This document shows, piece after piece, positions 8,370-16,391 of a stretch of 64,000 nucleotides of DNA (positions within the stretch are counted from its first letter, which is position 1; every line of letters begins with the position of its first letter). The notes beneath the pieces are model-generated. The model made no database searches. It had not been told where the DNA came from and was given only the letters and a program-made list of their open reading frames with translations. The stretch spans positions 22,993-86,992 of the forward strand of contig NZ_JAVFJK010000013.1 in assembly GCF_030908215.1 (NCBI RefSeq). The letters are read 5' to 3'. The stretch is from Sinomonas sp. ASV486 (GTDB lineage Bacteria > Actinomycetota > Actinomycetes > Actinomycetales > Micrococcaceae). The position numbers were made by a program, and so were the translations under genes.

Positions 8370-9116
8370 GTGCCGGCGACCCAGGCTGACGCACCGCGCG
8401 TGGCATCCATCAGCAATTCGAGCGTCCCCAAGCATGAGCAGCTCCGCTCCATCATCCTCAAGCTCGCCAAAGAGGAACTCGAGCCGGGTGCCCGGCTCCC
8501 GAGCGAGCGCACCCTGATGGACGCCTACGGCGTCTCCCGCATCACGGTCCGGGCAGCGATCGGCCGCCTCGTGACCGAGGGGCACCTCGTGCGCGTCCCG
8601 GGCAAGGGCACCTTCGTGGCGGACGCCGCGATCCAGTCCACCCTGCACCTCGCCTCGTTCACACAGGAGATGGAGTCGCGGGGCCTCACCGCGAGCACGG
8701 TGGTCCTGACCGCCGAGCGCACGACGGCGCCCGAGGACACCGCGGATGCGCTCGGCCTCGAGCCCGGCACCGACGCGATCCACCTGCGCCGGCTGCGCCT
8801 CGCCGACGGTCGGCCGGTGAGCGTCGACGACGCGTGGTACCACCCGACCCATGCCGAGCGGCTGCTGGACATAGACCTCACCGGCTCGGTGTACAAGGCA
8901 CTGGCCGAGAAGTTCGGCCACCAGATCGACCGTGCGCGCCAGACCGTCCGGGCCGAAGGCGCGCCCGCAGACATCGGCGTGCTCCTCGGCACCGGCACGG
9001 GCGCACCGATCCTCTTCTTCGACCGCGTATCATTCTCGGGCGATCTGCCGATCGAACACGCGCGCTCGTGGTACCGCTCGGACCGCTATGCGTTGAGCAT
9101 GGAAGTCCGGCTGTAG
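8370..9116 (+). CDS. GntR/HutC-family regulator, DasR/NagR-like
   Basis: A 248-residue transcription factor with an N-terminal winged helix (about residues 18-88: LPSERTLMDAYGVSRITVRAAI, then GKGTFVA) and a C-terminal UTRA effector domain (about 100-245). This is the arrangement of DasR and NagR, which repress amino-sugar genes and are released by glucosamine-6-phosphate or N-acetylglucosamine-6-phosphate. Its position beside a GlcNAc-type PTS and nagB, and a DasR-type operator at the EIIC promoter (9934-9949), strongly supports the same role here. Start is a GTG at 8370 with GAGGAGG upstream. Confidence 0.85.
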   Translation: MPATQADAPRVASISNSSVPKHEQLRSIILKLAKEELEPGARLPSERTLMDAYGVSRITVRAAIGRLVTEGHLVRVPGKGTFVADAAIQSTLHLASFTQEMESRGLTASTVVLTAERTTAPEDTADALGLEPGTDAIHLRRLRLADGRPVSVDDAWYHPTHAERLLDIDLTGSVYKALAEKFGHQIDRARQTVRAEGAPADIGVLLGTGTGAPILFFDRVSFSGDLPIEHARSWYRSDRYALSMEVRL

Positions 9117-9133
9117 CCCAGCCTGCGCTCCGC

Positions 9134-9598
9134 TCAGGCGCCGTTGACTGAGAACAGGTCAGCCCCCGCGTCAACCGGACCCCTGGCCAGGACCCTCGCG
9201 GCGTCCGGCTTGGTGTCGAGCACGACGACGGGACTCACCAGCGAGTAGCCGGCGGCCACAGCGGCAGCCGGGTCGACCCGCATGACGGGAGCCCCGGCGT
9301 CGACCGTGTCCCCCTTCGCAGCGAGCAGCTCGAAGCCCTCGCCCTTGAGCTTGACCGTGTCGATGCCGACATGCGTGAGCACTCCACGCCCCGCCTCGTC
9401 CACGACGATGAACGCGTGGGGCAGGAGCTTGACGATCTTCCCGGCGACCGGGGCCACGACGTCGAACACGGCACCCGCGGGCGGCTCGACGGCCGCGCCG
9501 GAGCCGACCATCTGCGCCGAGAACACCGGGTCGGGGACCTCCGCGAGGGGCATGGCCATGCCGGCGAGTGGCGCGCGGACCACGAGGGTTGCCGCCAT
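9134..9598 (-). CDS. PTS EIIA component, glucose/N-acetylglucosamine type
   Basis: A 154-residue EIIA(Glc)-type domain. The phosphohistidine region is visible as HAFIVVDEAGRGVLTHVGIDTVKLKG (quoted in parts: HAFIVVDEAG, then LTHVGIDTV), with both conserved histidines. It accepts phosphate from HPr and passes it to the EIIB protein. The start ATG overlaps the stop of the EIIB gene (ATGA), so the two are translationally coupled. Its separate gene, together with single-domain EIIB and EIIC genes, matches the split GlcNAc PTS of streptomycetes. Confidence 0.9.
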   Translation of the reverse strand: MAATLVVRAPLAGMAMPLAEVPDPVFSAQMVGSGAAVEPPAGAVFDVVAPVAGKIVKLLPHAFIVVDEAGRGVLTHVGIDTVKLKGEGFELLAAKGDTVDAGAPVMRVDPAAAVAAGYSLVSPVVVLDTKPDAARVLARGPVDAGADLFSVNGA

Positions 9599-9828
9599 CA
9601 GAGCAGGTCCTCGATGTCCTCGGCGAGCGTGTCCGCCTCGGGTCCCACGATGACCTGGACCGCGGTGCCCGCTGCCAGTACCCCGTGCGCTCCGGCGGCC
9701 TTCAGTGCGCCCTCATTGACGAGGGAGGCGTCCTTGACCTCGGTCCGGAGGCGCGTGATGCAGGCCTCCACCTCGACGATGTTCCCGGCCCCACCGAGGC
9801 CCGCGATGATCTTCTCTGCCTTCGACAT
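9598..9828 (-). CDS. PTS EIIB component, N-acetylglucosamine type
   Basis: A 76-residue EIIB domain with the phosphorylated cysteine at position 23 in EVEACITRLR, followed by the conserved AAGAHGVL segment. It transfers phosphate from EIIA to the sugar on EIIC. The frame is open far upstream, but the domain begins at the ATG at 9828, preceded by AGAGGAC in the 5-12 nt upstream. It is divergent from the EIIC gene, with the operator for the DasR-like regulator in between, and is coupled to EIIA downstream. Confidence 0.9.
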   Translation of the reverse strand: MSKAEKIIAGLGGAGNIVEVEACITRLRTEVKDASLVNEGALKAAGAHGVLAAGTAVQVIVGPEADTLAEDIEDLL

Positions 9829-9901
9829 GGCATGTCCTCTCTGACTGTGCGCTTGCGACCAGCCCGCGGAGTCGTGAGCTCCTGACCGTTCGGATTGCCC
9901 C

Positions 9902-9931
9902 TTGACATCGGATCCCGGAGCCGTCCAGACT
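9902..9931 (+). promoter_or_regulatory. promoter of the EIIC gene
   Basis: A consensus -35 TTGACA (9902-9907) is followed after 18 nt by CAGACT (9926-9931) as -10. The predicted start point lies inside the operator at 9934-9949, the classic position for repression. Confidence 0.6.
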
Positions 9932-9933
9932 GA

Positions 9934-9949
9934 ACTGGTCATAACCAGA
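9934..9949. promoter_or_regulatory. DasR-type operator (dre-like) at the EIIC promoter
   Basis: ACTGGTCATAACCAGA closely matches the published dre pattern (ACTGGTCTAGACCAGT): the outer arms ACTGGT/ACCAGA and central TGGT...ACCA are conserved. A partial CCAG-N6-CTGG repeat abuts it on the left. It sits between divergent EIIB and EIIC genes, so it could control both. Confidence 0.7.
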
Positions 9950-10012
9950 CAGTACCGGCTCGGGCCGGATACGCACAAGACCTCAAGACCAAGAACCGCA
10001 AAGGTGCATCTC

Positions 10013-11260
<1,248 letters not shown>

Positions 11261-11269
11261 GGCGAGGCG

Positions 11270-11301
11270 GCGCACGACGGCGACCGCTCGCCGTCGTGCG
11301 C
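11270..11301 (+). terminator. perfect 14-bp hairpin made of two facing GCCGTCGTGC motifs
   Basis: Arms GCGCACGACGGCGA and TCGCCGTCGTGCGC enclose a CCGC loop, 9 nt after the EIIC stop. It can act as a terminator or attenuator before nagB. Each arm holds one copy of the dispersed 10-mer described for this window, in opposite orientations. Confidence 0.7.
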
Positions 11302-11358
11302 GGGCTCACCGCCCGCAGCTATCCCCACCCGACCCGTGACCCCAGAGGAAGAGTCAGC

Positions 11359-12137
11359 ATGGAGATCATCGTTCTGCCCGACGCCGATCAGGTGGCCCGC
11401 ACCGCCGCCGACATCATCGAAGAGCGGGTGCGCCGCGGCCCTGCTGTTGTGGGCCTCGCGACCGGCTCGACGCCCCTCGGCACGTACCGCGAGCTCATCC
11501 GGCGGCACCGCGAGGAAGGGCTGAGCTTCACCGGCGCGCAGGCGTTCCTGCTGGACGAGTACGTGGGGCTGCCTGACTCGCACCCGGAGTCCTACCGGTC
11601 GGTGATCCGGCGCGAGATCGCCGACCACGTGGACTTCGCCTCGGATGCGGTGCACGGACTCGACGGCGAGGCCGCAGACCCCGCGGCCGAGGCCGCCCGG
11701 TACGACGCGTCGATCGCCGCGGCCGGCGGCATCGACGTGCAGATCCTCGGCATCGGGACGGACGGGCACATCGGCTTCAACGAGCCCATGAGCTCGCTCG
11801 CCTCCCGCACCAGGATCAAGACCTCACGGAGCAGACCCGCCGCGACAACGCGCGGTTCTTCGCGCGTCCCGACGATGTGCCCGAGCACGTGCTGACCCAG
11901 GGCCTCGGCACCATCCTCGAAGCGCGGCACGTACTGCTTCTCGGGCTCGGGGAGGCGAAGGCCGAGGCGGTTGCGGCCGCGGTGGAAGGACCCGTGGCCG
12001 CAGTGTGCCCGGCGTCGGCACTCCAGCTGCACCCGCACGTGACGGTTCTCATCGACGCCGCCGCGGCCTCGCAACTCGAGCACACGGAGTACTACCAGTA
12101 CACGTACGGGAAGAAGCCGGCATGGCAGGGCTTCTGA
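11359..12137 (+). pseudogene. nagB: nagB, glucosamine-6-phosphate deaminase, split by a 1-nt frameshift
   Basis: The N-terminal two thirds (from ATG 11359, Shine-Dalgarno AGAGGAAG) read as a normal deaminase: [24 protein letters not shown] and [13 protein letters not shown]. After RTRIKT (about 11805-11821) the frame is lost; the missing sequence, beginning [13 protein letters not shown] and ending [17 protein letters not shown], continues in the +1 frame to the TGA at 12135-12137. A single missing C in the run GACC(C)TCACGG restores one ~259-residue NagB. The enzyme would convert glucosamine-6-phosphate to fructose-6-phosphate and ammonia. It is either a real inactivating mutation or a sequencing error in a C run; the rest shows no decay. 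Confidence 0.85.
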
Positions 12138-12964
12138 GCCGCACGCCTGCGGTGATTGATCCCCCCGTGGTCGAGCGCAGTCGAGACCACGTCTCAAGCC
12201 CAGCCCTCGAGTTCGCGGTCGAGTCCGCAGCCGGCGTGAAAATCGCGCTCGCGGTCGGCGCGGACCGGGTCGAGCTGTGCGCGGATCTCGCCGCGACCGG
12301 CGGGGTCACGCCGACTCTCGCGGCCGTCGACGCCGCATGCGCGGTGGGCCTGCCGGTGCACGTGCTCGTGCGCCCGCGGCCCGGCGGCTTCACCTACACC
12401 GACGACGAGCTCGAGGCGATCGAGCGGGACTGCCTCCTCGCGGTGCGTGCGGGGGCGGCCGGAGTCGTGGTGGGCATGCTGGCGCCCGACGGCGGCCCCC
12501 ACACCGAGGTTCTCAGGCGATTGGTCGGCGTCGTGCGCAGCGAGGAGCCAACGGCCCAGGTGACGTTCCACCGCGCGTTTGACGCCGCGCTGGCCTCGGG
12601 CGTGGACCCGGCTGCCGCGCTGGAGACCCTCTCGGGGGCCGGTATCGACAGAGTCCTCACGAGCGGCGGCGCGTCCGACTGCATGCGGGGACTCGAGGGA
12701 CTGCGCCGGCTCGTGGAGCTCGCGCGGGAGGCGACGGCGGGGCTCGAGATCATGGCCGGGGGTGGAGTGACCGCTGCCCTCGTGCCTCCGCTCGTCGGCG
12801 CCGGGGTGCATGCTGTGCACGCGTCGGCGCGAGGGCGACGCGTGACGATTGATGAGGCCGTGGCTAGCGCCATCGCCTGCCGCCATCGGGATGCGGTGAC
12901 GCAACTGCGCATCCCTCCAGGCCGAAGGGAAGCCCGATCACCCCTGGATTTTACGGATTCTTAA
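12122..12964 (+). CDS. cutC: CutC family protein
   Basis: A TIM-barrel CutC-family protein of up to 280 residues. The core starts at [25 protein letters not shown] and includes [25 protein letters not shown] and RVLTSGGAS, all typical. The family was named for copper homeostasis in E. coli, but its biochemical function is unclear and it often sits with nagB in actinobacteria. The ATG at 12122 overlaps the nagB end by 16 nt. The first ~25 residues span a palindromic repeat (12167-12190) and do not align with usual CutC starts, so translation may begin later, for instance at an in-frame GTG at 12152 or 12167. Confidence 0.85.
   Translation: MAGLLSRTPAVIDPPVVERSRDHVSSPALEFAVESAAGVKIALAVGADRVELCADLAATGGVTPTLAAVDAACAVGLPVHVLVRPRPGGFTYTDDELEAIERDCLLAVRAGAAGVVVGMLAPDGGPHTEVLRRLVGVVRSEEPTAQVTFHRAFDAALASGVDPAAALETLSGAGIDRVLTSGGASDCMRGLEGLRRLVELAREATAGLEIMAGGGVTAALVPPLVGAGVHAVHASARGRRVTIDEAVASAIACRHRDAVTQLRIPPGRREARSPLDFTDS
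12167..12190. repeat. palindromic REP-like element
   Basis: Left half GTGGTCGAGCGC and right half AGTCGAGACCAC form an imperfect palindrome of the GGTCGAGCGCAGTCGAGACC type, which is common between genes in Arthrobacter-like actinobacteria. It lies between the real end of nagB and the conserved part of cutC. Confidence 0.5.
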
Positions 12965-12975
12965 CGTTCCGAATA

Positions 12976-12991
12976 TTCACAAATTTGTGAA
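12976..12991. promoter_or_regulatory. perfect 16-bp palindromic operator over the -35 of the ABC-2 operon
   Basis: TTCACAAATTTGTGAA is a perfect palindrome. Its left end TTCACA (12976-12981) serves as -35 with a 17-nt spacer to TAGCTT (12999-13004) as -10, and the ATG follows 7 nt later. It is the obvious target of the MarR/GbsR-like repressor encoded as third gene of the same operon. Confidence 0.75.
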
Positions 12992-13011
12992 GCCAGCGTA
13001 GCTTCAACATC

Positions 13012-13992
13012 ATGACAACGGTCATTAGAACAGTCGGCCTCCACAAGCACTTCGGCCGGGTCCACGCCCTCGACGGCCTCGACCTCGAGGTCACCCAGGG
13101 CGAGATCCACGGCTTCCTCGGCCCGAACGGCGCCGGGAAGTCCACCACGCTGCGCGTCCTGCTGGGCTTGGCCCGCGCTACCTCCGGAACCGCAACCGTC
13201 CTCGGCAAGAATCCGTGGACCGACGCCGTCGAGCTTCACCGCCGCATCGCAAGCATCCCCGGCGACGTGAGCATCTGGCCCAACCTCTCCGGCGGCGAGG
13301 CGATTGACCTTATCTCGAGGCTGCGTGGCGGCACCACCGATCATGTGAAGTACAAGGCACGCAAGAAGGAACTCTGCGAGATCTTCGACTTCGATCCGAC
13401 CAAGAAGGGCCGGGCGTACTCGAAGGGCAACCGCCAGAAGGTCGCCCTCATCGCGGCCTTCGCCACGGACGCGGAGCTCTACCTTTTCGACGAGCCCACG
13501 AGCGGCCTCGATCCGCTCATGGAGGCAGTGTTCACCCGCGAGGTCCGCAAGCTCGCCGATCGGGGCGCCACAGTGCTCCTCTCGAGCCACATCCTCTCAG
13601 AGGTCGAGCGGCTCGCACACCGGGTCAGCATCATCCGCTCGGGCAGGATCGTCGACGGCGGCACCCTCGACGCGCTGCGCCACCTGACCCGCACAGAGAT
13701 CTCCTTTGCGGTCGACCACATCGACACCGCCGCGCTCGGCCTGCGCCCCGAGGTCCACGACCTCACCGTCGCGGAGGGCCGCGTGAAGTTCGGCGCCGAC
13801 TCCGACCACGTCGCCCAGGTGCTGCCGCTCCTCGGGAGCTTGAACGTCCAGAGCCTCCTCGTCTCGCCGGCCTCGCTCGAGGAGCTCTTCCTACGCCACT
13901 ACGGCGACACGGTCGCACCGGCGGAGGACACCAACCACGACGACGGCCGCTCGGCGCGCCGGCACCGCTCGACGACCAGCACAGGAGCCTGA
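13012..13992 (+). CDS. ABC transporter ATP-binding protein (ABC-2 exporter)
   Basis: A 326-residue ATPase with Walker A GPNGAGKSTT (about residues 42-51), a signature region YSKGNRQKVALIAAF and Walker B LYLFDEPTSGLDP. The signature is SKGNRQK rather than LSGGQ, as often seen in multidrug/antibiotic ABC-2 exporters. A C-terminal extension of about 110 residues follows the ATPase core. It powers the permease encoded 1 nt downstream. Transcription looks leaderless from TAGCTT and repressed through the palindrome at 12976-12991. Confidence 0.9.
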   Translation: MTTVIRTVGLHKHFGRVHALDGLDLEVTQGEIHGFLGPNGAGKSTTLRVLLGLARATSGTATVLGKNPWTDAVELHRRIASIPGDVSIWPNLSGGEAIDLISRLRGGTTDHVKYKARKKELCEIFDFDPTKKGRAYSKGNRQKVALIAAFATDAELYLFDEPTSGLDPLMEAVFTREVRKLADRGATVLLSSHILSEVERLAHRVSIIRSGRIVDGGTLDALRHLTRTEISFAVDHIDTAALGLRPEVHDLTVAEGRVKFGADSDHVAQVLPLLGSLNVQSLLVSPASLEELFLRHYGDTVAPAEDTNHDDGRSARRHRSTTSTGA

Positions 13993-13993
13993 G

Positions 13994-15616
13994 ATGGACA
14001 CCTTCCTCATGCTCTACCGGCAGAGGCTGCGCCGCGACCGCTGGCAGCTGGTCAGCTGGGTTGTGGGAATCGGCGCCATGACGGTCTTCGCGGCCGCAGC
14101 GGTCGCCAAGACCTACGGCGACTTCACCGAGCAGGCAAGCATCCTCAAGGTCGCTCTGGCAACGCCAGCCATCCTCATCTTCCGCGGCCTCGCCCGCGGA
14201 CCCGGCCTCGGCCCGTTCACTTTCTTCGAGATCTTCACGTTCCTTGCGCTGCTCGCCGGCTGGATGAGCACGTTCATGGCCGTGCGCCACTCGCGAGCCG
14301 AGGAGGAGAGCGGGCGCTCGGAGTTGATTTCCTCGACGCCGGCCGCACGCATGCTCCCCCTGGCGGCCACTGTCGTGCACGGAATCGTCGCGAACATCCT
14401 GGCCGCGATCGTCGTGGCCCTCGGGTTCATCGCCGCGAACCTCGACCCGGCCGGGTCTCTCCTCGCAGGCGCTGCCACCGGCGCCGTCGGCATCTCGTTC
14501 CTCGGGATCGGACTGCTCGCGGGCGAGTTCATGAGCACCTCACGCGGGGCGAACGCCATCTCGGCCTCGCTCGTGCTCGTCGCCTACCTCCTGCGCGGCT
14601 TCGGCGACGCCGCGGGCACCCCGGGCGCAGACGGCATGTCCATGACGGCGGGATGGCCCAGTTGGATCTCCCCCATCGGCTGGGGCCAGCAGACGTTCGC
14701 GTACACGGGCGACCGCTGGTGGCCGCTCGTGCTTCCGCTGGCACTCGGGGCCGTGTGCATCGCCGCGACCGCCCTCATCATGGACCGCCGCGACGTCGGC
14801 GCCGCCCTCCTGGCGGGACGCACTGGACGGGCCGACGCCCGCCCTGCCCTCGGCGGCTCCTTCGCCCTCGCGGCGCGGCTCCAGATGGGGTCCATCATCG
14901 GCTGGTGCATCGGCGGGCTCGCGACCGGGCTCCTGACAGGCGGCCTAGGGTCCGCGGTCAATTCGATCACCGCCGCCAACGAGGGCACCACTGTGGCCCT
15001 GCGCAAGATGATCGAGGCACAGGGCAGCTCAATTTCCCAGCTCCTCGTTTCGGTGTTCTTCCTGCTGGCCGGCGTCCTCGCCGCCGCATGCGCCCTCCAG
15101 GCCGTCATCCGGGCGCGGCAGGAGGAGGCCGCGGGCACGGGGCCGTGGCTCGTGTCCCAGCCGCTCGGCAGGATGCGCTGGTTCGCGGACTACCTCGCTC
15201 TCGGGGCGCTGACCATCGTGGCGGTGCTGCTCCTGGCGGCCCTCGGCGCGTGGCTCTCGCTCGTCGCCTCGGGGGACACCTCCGAGGCCGTGGGCGACGT
15301 CTGGATGACCGCGATCGACCAGATCCCGGCGGCGCTCATCTTCCTGGCCGTACCGGCCATGGTGTTTGTGGTCTGGCCACAGGCCACGATCCCGGCCGGC
15401 TGGACGATCCTCGGGGTCGCCGTGCTGCTCGGCGTGTTCGGCGGCCTGATCGGCGTAGACAAGTCGATCCAGGACATCTCCCCGTTCACCCACACCCCGG
15501 TGCCCGGTCCGGGTGGCACGGACTGGACAGGCGGCTTCTGGATGCTCGGCATCTCGGCGGTGGCGGCGGGCGTGGCCCTCGCCCTCATGAGGCGGCGTGA
15601 GGTCGGGTCGGCGTGA
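13994..15616 (+). CDS. ABC-2 type exporter permease
   Basis: A 540-residue membrane protein with about twelve hydrophobic segments in two similar halves (residues 1-260 and 295-540), that is a duplicated ABC-2 permease of the kind annotated as polyketide/tetronasin-type antibiotic exporter. It begins 1 nt after the ATPase gene with GGAG upstream and ends overlapping the regulator gene by 4 nt (GTGA), so all three genes form one operon. Substrate unknown; drug or metabolite efflux is likely. Confidence 0.85.
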   Translation: MDTFLMLYRQRLRRDRWQLVSWVVGIGAMTVFAAAAVAKTYGDFTEQASILKVALATPAILIFRGLARGPGLGPFTFFEIFTFLALLAGWMSTFMAVRHSRAEEESGRSELISSTPAARMLPLAATVVHGIVANILAAIVVALGFIAANLDPAGSLLAGAATGAVGISFLGIGLLAGEFMSTSRGANAISASLVLVAYLLRGFGDAAGTPGADGMSMTAGWPSWISPIGWGQQTFAYTGDRWWPLVLPLALGAVCIAATALIMDRRDVGAALLAGRTGRADARPALGGSFALAARLQMGSIIGWCIGGLATGLLTGGLGSAVNSITAANEGTTVALRKMIEAQGSSISQLLVSVFFLLAGVLAAACALQAVIRARQEEAAGTGPWLVSQPLGRMRWFADYLALGALTIVAVLLLAALGAWLSLVASGDTSEAVGDVWMTAIDQIPAALIFLAVPAMVFVVWPQATIPAGWTILGVAVLLGVFGGLIGVDKSIQDISPFTHTPVPGPGGTDWTGGFWMLGISAVAAGVALALMRRREVGSA

Positions 15617-16212
15617 GCGCGGACCCTGCCCCCGCTGGGGCGCACGACGACGGTGCTGCCGCCGGCGGCGCCAAGCCCATCGCCGCCCCCGCAGCTGCAG
15701 CCGCCGGCGACCCGGCCGGCGTCGTGCGCCCCGAAGCCGGGATGAGTCGCATCCCGGAGGCAGCAGAAGGCTCGGCTGCGGTCATGATCGCGGCGGGCTT
15801 CCCCAAGATGCCGGCGCGGGCCCTCATGGCGCTCGTTGTCTCGGACGACGGTGCGCTGACCGCGGCCGAGCTGGCCGAGGTGCTCGGCGCGAGCCCGGCC
15901 GCGGTCTCGGGAGCCGTGCGGTACCTGCAGACGGTCGGGTTCGCGCACCGGGTCTCACAGCCGGGCAGCCGCCGCGACCGGTACGCCCTCCCGGACGACC
16001 TCTGGTACGTCGCCACCCTGCGCCAGAACCCCGTCTACGACCGCCTGGGCTCCCTTTCGTCGAATCTTGCCGACGAGCTCCCCGCCGGATCCGCCGCGCG
16101 CGCCCGAGCCGAGGACATGGCCCACTTCTACCGCTTCATCGCGCGGCGGATGCCCAGACTCCTCGACGAATGGGAGCAGGAGCGGGCTGCCGACCGGGGC
16201 CGCCCGGACTAG
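15613..16212 (+). CDS. MarR/GbsR-family transcriptional regulator
   Basis: A 199-residue regulator. After a low-complexity Ala/Pro N-terminus (residues 1-50) comes a winged helix (about 60-125): MPARALMALVVSDDGALTAAELAEVLGASPAAVSGAVRYLQ and a basic wing SQPGSRRDRYAL. The C-terminal helix-rich part likely makes the dimer. As the last gene of the ABC-2 operon, with GTG start overlapping the permease stop, it most likely represses its own operon through the 16-bp palindrome at 12976-12991. Confidence 0.8.
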   Translation: MSADPAPAGAHDDGAAAGGAKPIAAPAAAAAGDPAGVVRPEAGMSRIPEAAEGSAAVMIAAGFPKMPARALMALVVSDDGALTAAELAEVLGASPAAVSGAVRYLQTVGFAHRVSQPGSRRDRYALPDDLWYVATLRQNPVYDRLGSLSSNLADELPAGSAARARAEDMAHFYRFIARRMPRLLDEWEQERAADRGRPD

Positions 16213-16391
16213 CGGGCCCAAGCCCAGGGGCGCGGGGCCCGTCGAAGGGGCGGACACCCGCCGCCGGCGCTCCACAGCGGCAAGGGTTCAACGTGTGGCA
16301 ACCCAGATTTCATCTGGCAGTGGAAGGCTCCCCGCAGGGGACCGCGCACTGATCCGATCGCACCCACATCGATCGAGAAGAGGGCACCACC

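Noticed and set aside
11877..12137. Separate small gene downstream of nagB
   Set aside because: The 86-residue frame is the missing C-terminus of NagB in the +1 frame, not an independent gene.
16213..16391. Small gene between MarR and plcC
   Set aside because: No start with Shine-Dalgarno or conserved product; G+C-rich spacer with short dyads only.
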